Assembly (NCBI GenBank): GCA_007133745.1
Contig: SLMC01000155.1
Coordinates: 1-15,702, forward strand
Length of the DNA stretch: 15,702 nucleotides
Direction of reading: 5' to 3'
Source: Kiritimatiellia bacterium
Lineage (GTDB): Bacteria; Verrucomicrobiota; Kiritimatiellia; UBA8416; SLMC01
The position numbers were made by a program, and so were the translations under genes. The notes under the pieces were generated by a model, which was not told where the DNA came from, ran no database searches, and worked only from the letters and a program-made list of their open reading frames with translations. Below are positions 12,417 to 15,702 of the stretch, in pieces; position 1 is the first letter of the stretch; each line of letters starts with the position of its first letter.

Positions 12417-13322
12417 TTACCGATCTCCCACGGGGGTTGGAGACGGAATGGTGGTTGTCGTTGTGGGAACCGGCAGTGTCGAGGGCTCGAGTATATCGAA
12501 GGGGATCGGCGGCTTGCCTGCGGACCTTTGCGCGGTCCAAGCTTCAATCGGCGTCTCGCCGTCTTTCCCGATGTGGAGAACGGTCAGATGATACAGGGCG
12601 GAGTCGTCTTCCGACTGGGCGAGAATGATTCTGAGCATATGGCCTTCGGGAAGGGTTACGGGTTTCATGCTCTCGGTTTCGCCGGGCACATGAACGACAA
12701 ATTCGCCCTTGTGATTTTTAATGCGGTACCATGTTCGGTTTTGCGAGGCGGCAACGGACGCCTGGTCGCCCGCTTTCAGAAGAGGTATGTCGAAGACATG
12801 CACGGGATGATGTTTGCCCCCGACTTTGACGGCGGCCTCGTTTACCGTGACAACCACCATTTTGACATCGGGTTTCGTTCCCGTTCCGACCGAAAAGCGT
12901 GTGCCGGTTGGGGTGGCAATCAGCGTGGCTGTTTCAACTTCGAGCCTGCGGCTTTCGTGAAAGGCTTCGTTGAGCGCCAATTGCGCTATGCCTTCTTCGA
13001 TGATGATTCGCAACAGAGGTTTGTCGCGCGCGTCCCGCCCGATCGTCATGACAGCATTCGGCATGATACGGCATTCGCCGCCTTCGGCAAGCTCGACGAC
13101 AAGTTGGGATTCCGAGCCCGTGCGAAGCCGAGAGCCCCAGGGATAGGATGCGCCTGCTTCGGCAGGCGAAAATTCGGAGGCCGATGGAGCCTTGACCGCG
13201 CAGTCCCCGACAACGCTTGTGATTTTGAAGTCGCGCCCCGACGCGGTTGTTGTCGTTCCGGCAAGCACGGTTGCGAAGATCAGGACGGCGGGCAATACGG
13301 CGAGGGAAGCGGCAAATTTCAT
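12417..13322 (-). CDS. Exported FecR-domain protein
   Basis: The product is 301 residues. A typical signal peptide occupies 1-29 (basic start MKF, hydrophobic core LAVLPAVLIFATVLAG, small residues ASG before the mature end), so the protein is periplasmic or surface-exposed. Residues about 61-165 match the FecR fold: PWGSRLRTGSESQLVVEL, then GGECRIMPNAVMTI, then LIATPTGTRFSVGT. The C-terminal part has no motif I know and ends in a proline/threonine-rich tail (about 280-298). Classical FecR is a membrane anti-sigma regulator paired with a FecI sigma factor; here there is no cytoplasmic segment and no FecI neighbour, so a structural or carbohydrate/peptidoglycan-associated role is more likely. 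ATG 13322 is chosen for its AGGAG site and signal peptide over an open frame reaching 13400. Confidence 0.82.
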   Translation of the reverse strand: MKFAASLAVLPAVLIFATVLAGTTTTASGRDFKITSVVGDCAVKAPSASEFSPAEAGASYPWGSRLRTGSESQLVVELAEGGECRIMPNAVMTIGRDARDKPLLRIIIEEGIAQLALNEAFHESRRLEVETATLIATPTGTRFSVGTGTKPDVKMVVVTVNEAAVKVGGKHHPVHVFDIPLLKAGDQASVAASQNRTWYRIKNHKGEFVVHVPGETESMKPVTLPEGHMLRIILAQSEDDSALYHLTVLHIGKDGETPIEAWTAQRSAGKPPIPFDILEPSTLPVPTTTTTIPSPTPVGDR

Positions 13323-13330
13323 TTGGGTAT

Positions 13331-13335
13331 CTCCT
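13331..13335 (-). promoter_or_regulatory. Ribosome binding site that fixes the FecR-domain gene start
   Basis: On the minus strand AGGAG lies 8 bases before the ATG at 13322. The signal peptide begins exactly at this methionine, and the longer frame to 13400 would begin inside the promoter. Confidence 0.7.
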
Positions 13336-13370
13336 AACTGCGGTTTTCCGTAAGTATCAGTATTGGAGAG

Positions 13371-13400
13371 ATAGTATTTCAAAAAGTTCATGGCTGTCAA
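13371..13400 (-). promoter_or_regulatory. Sigma-70-type promoter for the FecR-domain gene
   Basis: Read on the minus strand, a perfect -35 TTGACA (13395-13400) is separated by 18 bases from a -10 TACTAT (13371-13376). Transcription would start near 13364, giving a leader of about 40 bases that contains the AGGAG site. It is the best promoter match in the window. Confidence 0.65.
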
Positions 13401-13407
13401 CGATTAA

Positions 13408-13430
13408 CTGGAATTTTCCAGCTTTTTTTT
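13408..13430 (+). terminator. Hairpin followed by eight T, upstream of rpoD
   Basis: CTGGA (13408-13412), loop ATTT, TCCAG (13417-13421), then C and T8 (13423-13430) has the form of a Rho-independent terminator on the plus strand. No plus-strand gene lies upstream, so it may insulate rpoD from stray transcription, end an unannotated transcript, or serve only as an AT-rich element just upstream of a promoter. Confidence 0.4.
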
Positions 13431-13431
13431 C

Positions 13432-13460
13432 TTGACTCCAAGAGCGCTCCTCTATAGAAA
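13432..13460 (+). promoter_or_regulatory. Candidate rpoD promoter
   Basis: TTGACT at 13432-13437 is followed by TATAGA at 13453-13458 (15-base spacer) or TAGAAA at 13455-13460 (17-base spacer). The T8 run immediately upstream could act as an UP-like element. The leader to the rpoD ATG would be about 90 bases. Confidence 0.4.
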
Positions 13461-13552
13461 CACGCGGGATTGTCTGTTCTCCGCGATGGAAGAGACGGGG
13501 ACACGGCTTTTCGGCGCTAAGTTTCAACCGCACATACGAGGGCGATAAACCT

Positions 13553-15526
13553 ATGGGCAGCACAAAGAAGAAGAACAGAAAATCGGGCGCAACCACAGCT
13601 CGATCGGCTGCAGTGTCGAAATCGCGGCGTAGAACCGGCGCATTACGCGGCAAGGTTGCGGCGAAGGCCGGAGGCGGCAGCGCCGCTGCCAAGAAGAAGA
13701 CGGGGGCGGGGCGAGCCAAAGCCAAGGGGGCGCCAAAATCGCCCCGCAAAGGAAAAGCGCCATCCCCGAAAATCGGGACCCGGGCCAGGTCGGGCGGCGG
13801 CCAACGCAAGGGCACGGACAAAAAGCGATCTGCCGGTCATGGCGCGGCCTCGGCCGAGCCGGAGATCCCGAAGGGTTCCGAGCCCGTCGACGAATCGCAG
13901 TTGGCTCAGCTTAAGCGCCTGGAAAGAAACGAAAAGCTCAAGGAACTGATCAAGCTGTCGGAATCCCAGGGCTATCTGACCTATGACGATATCAACGACA
14001 TTGTTCCCGACGATGTCATTGCCGCCGAGGAGATGGAATCCTATCTGGCGCTGCTTCGCGGAATGGACATCGAGATTATCGAATCGTCTTCGGCGGACAA
14101 GGCCGAACGGGTGCAGATCAAGGAGAAGAAGGAACGCGCCAGGCTGGATTTTTTCGACGACCCCGTTCGCATGTATCTGCACCAGATGGGGCAGGTGCCT
14201 CTTCTGACCCGCGAGCAGGAGGTGGAAATTTGCAAGCGTATCGAAACAGCGGAATCCAACGTGAAGACCCTGTTCAACCGTCTGGGCGTAGCCCCGCTCA
14301 TGTATCTAGAACTGGCGGATCGTCTGACGAACCACGACGAGCGTTTCGACCGGGTGGTCACGGACAAGTTCGTGGAAAGTCGCGACCGCTACTTGCGCGT
14401 TTTGCCGCAAATCCGACGCGGCCTTCTCAATCTGCACGGACGCATTGTCAAAGGCTACAAGGCGCTGAAAGCGAGAGGGCTGTCCAATGCGGAAAGGACG
14501 CGCCGGGAAAAAGCGCTTGAAAAACTTCGGCGTCAGATGTCGCTAGCGGTCGCCAAGCTGCATTTCAAGCAGAAGGTTGTCGAATCGATGGCGGCCATGG
14601 CCGAAGACCGCTTCAAGGACATGCGACGGAGCATGACGCGGCTGGAACAGCTTCAGGCGAAGCGAATAAGCAAAAAACGCGACAACGAAATCAAGGAATG
14701 TCGGAGCCGGCTGAAAAAATTCGAGGCCATGCTGTGCATGGATCGCGACGAATGCTTGCGGCTGTTCGACGATTTGCGCGAACATATGCGCAACGGCCAG
14801 CAGGCTCGCACGGAAATGGTCGAGGCCAACTTGCGGCTGGTGATCAGCATTGTGAAAAAGTACATGAACCGGGGTCTGTCGTTTCTGGACTTGATTCAGG
14901 AGGGCAACACGGGGCTGATGAAGGCTGTTGAGAAGTTCGAGTATCGCCGCGGCTACAAGTTCAGCACCTACGCGACCTGGTGGATTCGGCAGGCGGCCAC
15001 GCGCGCGATCGCCGACCAGGCGCGCACGATCCGCATACCCGTGCACATGATCGAGACCATCAACAAGTTGATGCGTGTTCAGAAAAAACTGGTTCAGGAA
15101 TTCGGAAGGGAACCTTTGCCGGAGGAATGCGCCGAAGAAATGGATCTGCCCGTCGAACGGGTTCGGGCCGTCTACAAAATGGCGCTTCAGCCCATTTCCC
15201 TGCAAAGCCCGGTCGGGGAAGGGGACGATGCCAACTTCGGGGATTTCATCGAAGACAAGGCGGCGGAAAATCCTTCCGAAATGGCGGCGTACAGCATGCT
15301 CAAGGATAGGCTGAAAGATGTTCTGGGCACGTTGACGGAGCGCGAAAAAGCCGTGCTGGACTATCGGTTCGGTCTGTCCGACGGGTTTTCGAGAACCCTC
15401 GAAGAAGTGGGCCGTCAGTTTTTCGTTACGCGGGAGCGCATTCGGCAGATCGAAGCCAAGGCTTTGCGCAAGCTTCGGCATCCCACACGGCGCAGAAAAC
15501 TCGATGGCTTTCTCGAGATGAAATAA
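13553..15526 (+). CDS. rpoD: Primary RNA polymerase sigma factor RpoD with a basic N-terminal tail
   Basis: The product is 657 residues and recognises housekeeping promoters as part of RNA polymerase holoenzyme. Residues 1-100 form a low-complexity tail with 31 Lys/Arg and one acidic residue, including SPRK and AAKKK motifs. Region 1.1 follows (about 125-180, LIKLSESQGYLTYDDINDIVP), then region 1.2 (DPVRMYLHQMGQVPLLT, 203-219), a long helical non-conserved insert (about 235-405), and region 2 (EANLRLVISIVKKYMNRGLSFLDLIQEGN to FSTYATWWIRQA, 424-481). Region 3 covers about 495-570 and region 4 about 585-650, with the -35-binding helix-turn-helix TLEEVGRQFFVTRERIRQIE (615-634). GAGGGC stands 9 bases before the ATG. 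The full region 1.1 marks it as the primary sigma and not an alternative one. Confidence 0.96.
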   Translation: MGSTKKKNRKSGATTARSAAVSKSRRRTGALRGKVAAKAGGGSAAAKKKTGAGRAKAKGAPKSPRKGKAPSPKIGTRARSGGGQRKGTDKKRSAGHGAASAEPEIPKGSEPVDESQLAQLKRLERNEKLKELIKLSESQGYLTYDDINDIVPDDVIAAEEMESYLALLRGMDIEIIESSSADKAERVQIKEKKERARLDFFDDPVRMYLHQMGQVPLLTREQEVEICKRIETAESNVKTLFNRLGVAPLMYLELADRLTNHDERFDRVVTDKFVESRDRYLRVLPQIRRGLLNLHGRIVKGYKALKARGLSNAERTRREKALEKLRRQMSLAVAKLHFKQKVVESMAAMAEDRFKDMRRSMTRLEQLQAKRISKKRDNEIKECRSRLKKFEAMLCMDRDECLRLFDDLREHMRNGQQARTEMVEANLRLVISIVKKYMNRGLSFLDLIQEGNTGLMKAVEKFEYRRGYKFSTYATWWIRQAATRAIADQARTIRIPVHMIETINKLMRVQKKLVQEFGREPLPEECAEEMDLPVERVRAVYKMALQPISLQSPVGEGDDANFGDFIEDKAAENPSEMAAYSMLKDRLKDVLGTLTEREKAVLDYRFGLSDGFSRTLEEVGRQFFVTRERIRQIEAKALRKLRHPTRRRKLDGFLEMK

Positions 15527-15527
15527 A

Positions 15528-15558
15528 CGGAACGCGGCGACGGGCCATCGCGTTTCCG
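15528..15558 (+). terminator. Hairpin just after rpoD without a U-tract
   Basis: CGGAACGCG (15528-15536) pairs with CGCGTTTCCG (15549-15558) with one bulged base, two bases after the rpoD stop. The following sequence is not T-rich, so termination may be partial or the hairpin may be a 3'-end stabiliser. Confidence 0.3.
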
Positions 15559-15602
15559 CTCAATTCAATGCTTCACTATTATTAACGACGAAGGAGTCCT
15601 GT

Positions 15603-15702
15603 ATGTTCGGTTCTGTTTTCTTTCTTTCCTCTTGGTTCGATTTTCCCGATGTTCTTTTGGTCTTGGCGTTTTTTTCGCTCGCATGGTTCGCCCTGGGCAT
15701 CC
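15603..15702 (+). CDS. 5' part of an unidentified membrane protein (runs off right edge)
   Basis: An AAGGAG site stands 6-7 bases before the ATG at 15603, and the frame stays open for 33 codons to the window edge. It starts MFGSVFFLSSWFDFPDVLLV and continues with a strongly hydrophobic segment rich in Phe, Leu and Trp, so a transmembrane helix starts near residue 16. No family can be assigned from this fragment. It lies 76 bases after rpoD on the same strand and could be co-transcribed with it. Confidence 0.6.
   Translation, partial: MFGSVFFLSSWFDFPDVLLVLAFFSLAWFALGI

Noticed and set aside
13490..13510. GGGGACAC motif as an insertion-sequence or REP end
   Set aside because: Only one short occurrence in the rpoD leader, with no inverted partner and no transposase.

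Overview
The window reads as a stretch of ordinary bacterial chromosome, moderately GC-rich, with compact genes separated by intergenic regions full of short repeats and hairpins. It carries an anaerobic (class III) ribonucleotide reductase, a B12-domain radical SAM protein, the threonine-to-glycine pathway and a primary sigma factor with a very basic N-terminal tail. This fits an anaerobe or facultative anaerobe. The sigma-factor architecture and the repeat-rich intergenic DNA recall the PVC superphylum (Kiritimatiellota/Lentisphaerota-like), but that placement is an impression and not a computed result. No transposase, integrase, tRNA, rRNA or CRISPR array was seen.

Layout. At the left edge (1-158, minus) is the 5' end of an unidentified gene, possibly an acetyltransferase. 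A B12-binding/radical SAM gene follows (451-1806, minus). A 447-base intergenic region (1807-2253) holds a large inverted repeat built from 13-base units. From 2254 to 10244 six plus-strand genes are packed with gaps of 22 bases or less: nrdD, an NrdH/glutaredoxin-like redoxin, a soluble PAS hybrid histidine kinase, a two-receiver response regulator, tdh and kbl. They look like one transcription unit. The next gap (10245-10537) lies between convergent genes and is a cluster of GC-rich hairpins. Two minus-strand envelope genes follow: a SurA-N/PpiD-like membrane-anchored chaperone (10538-12241) and a FecR-domain exported protein (12417-13322), separated by a second copy of the 13-base-unit repeat. 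A divergent promoter region leads to rpoD (13553-15526, plus), followed by the start of an unidentified membrane protein (15603 to the right edge).

How the genes work together. NrdD makes deoxynucleotides without oxygen, and the adjacent CxxC redoxin is a natural candidate for its electron donor. Tdh and Kbl convert threonine to glycine and acetyl-CoA. The kinase/regulator pair between the two modules is soluble and PAS-based, so it may sense a cytoplasmic (perhaps redox) signal; this is inference. The NrdD activase NrdG is not in the window.

The most unusual items are the 13-base-unit inverted repeat shared exactly over 39 bases by two intergenic loci about 10 kb apart, the inserted segment and second ATP-cone-like region in NrdD, the receiver domains that have lost key phosphorylation residues, and the histone H1-like tail of RpoD.
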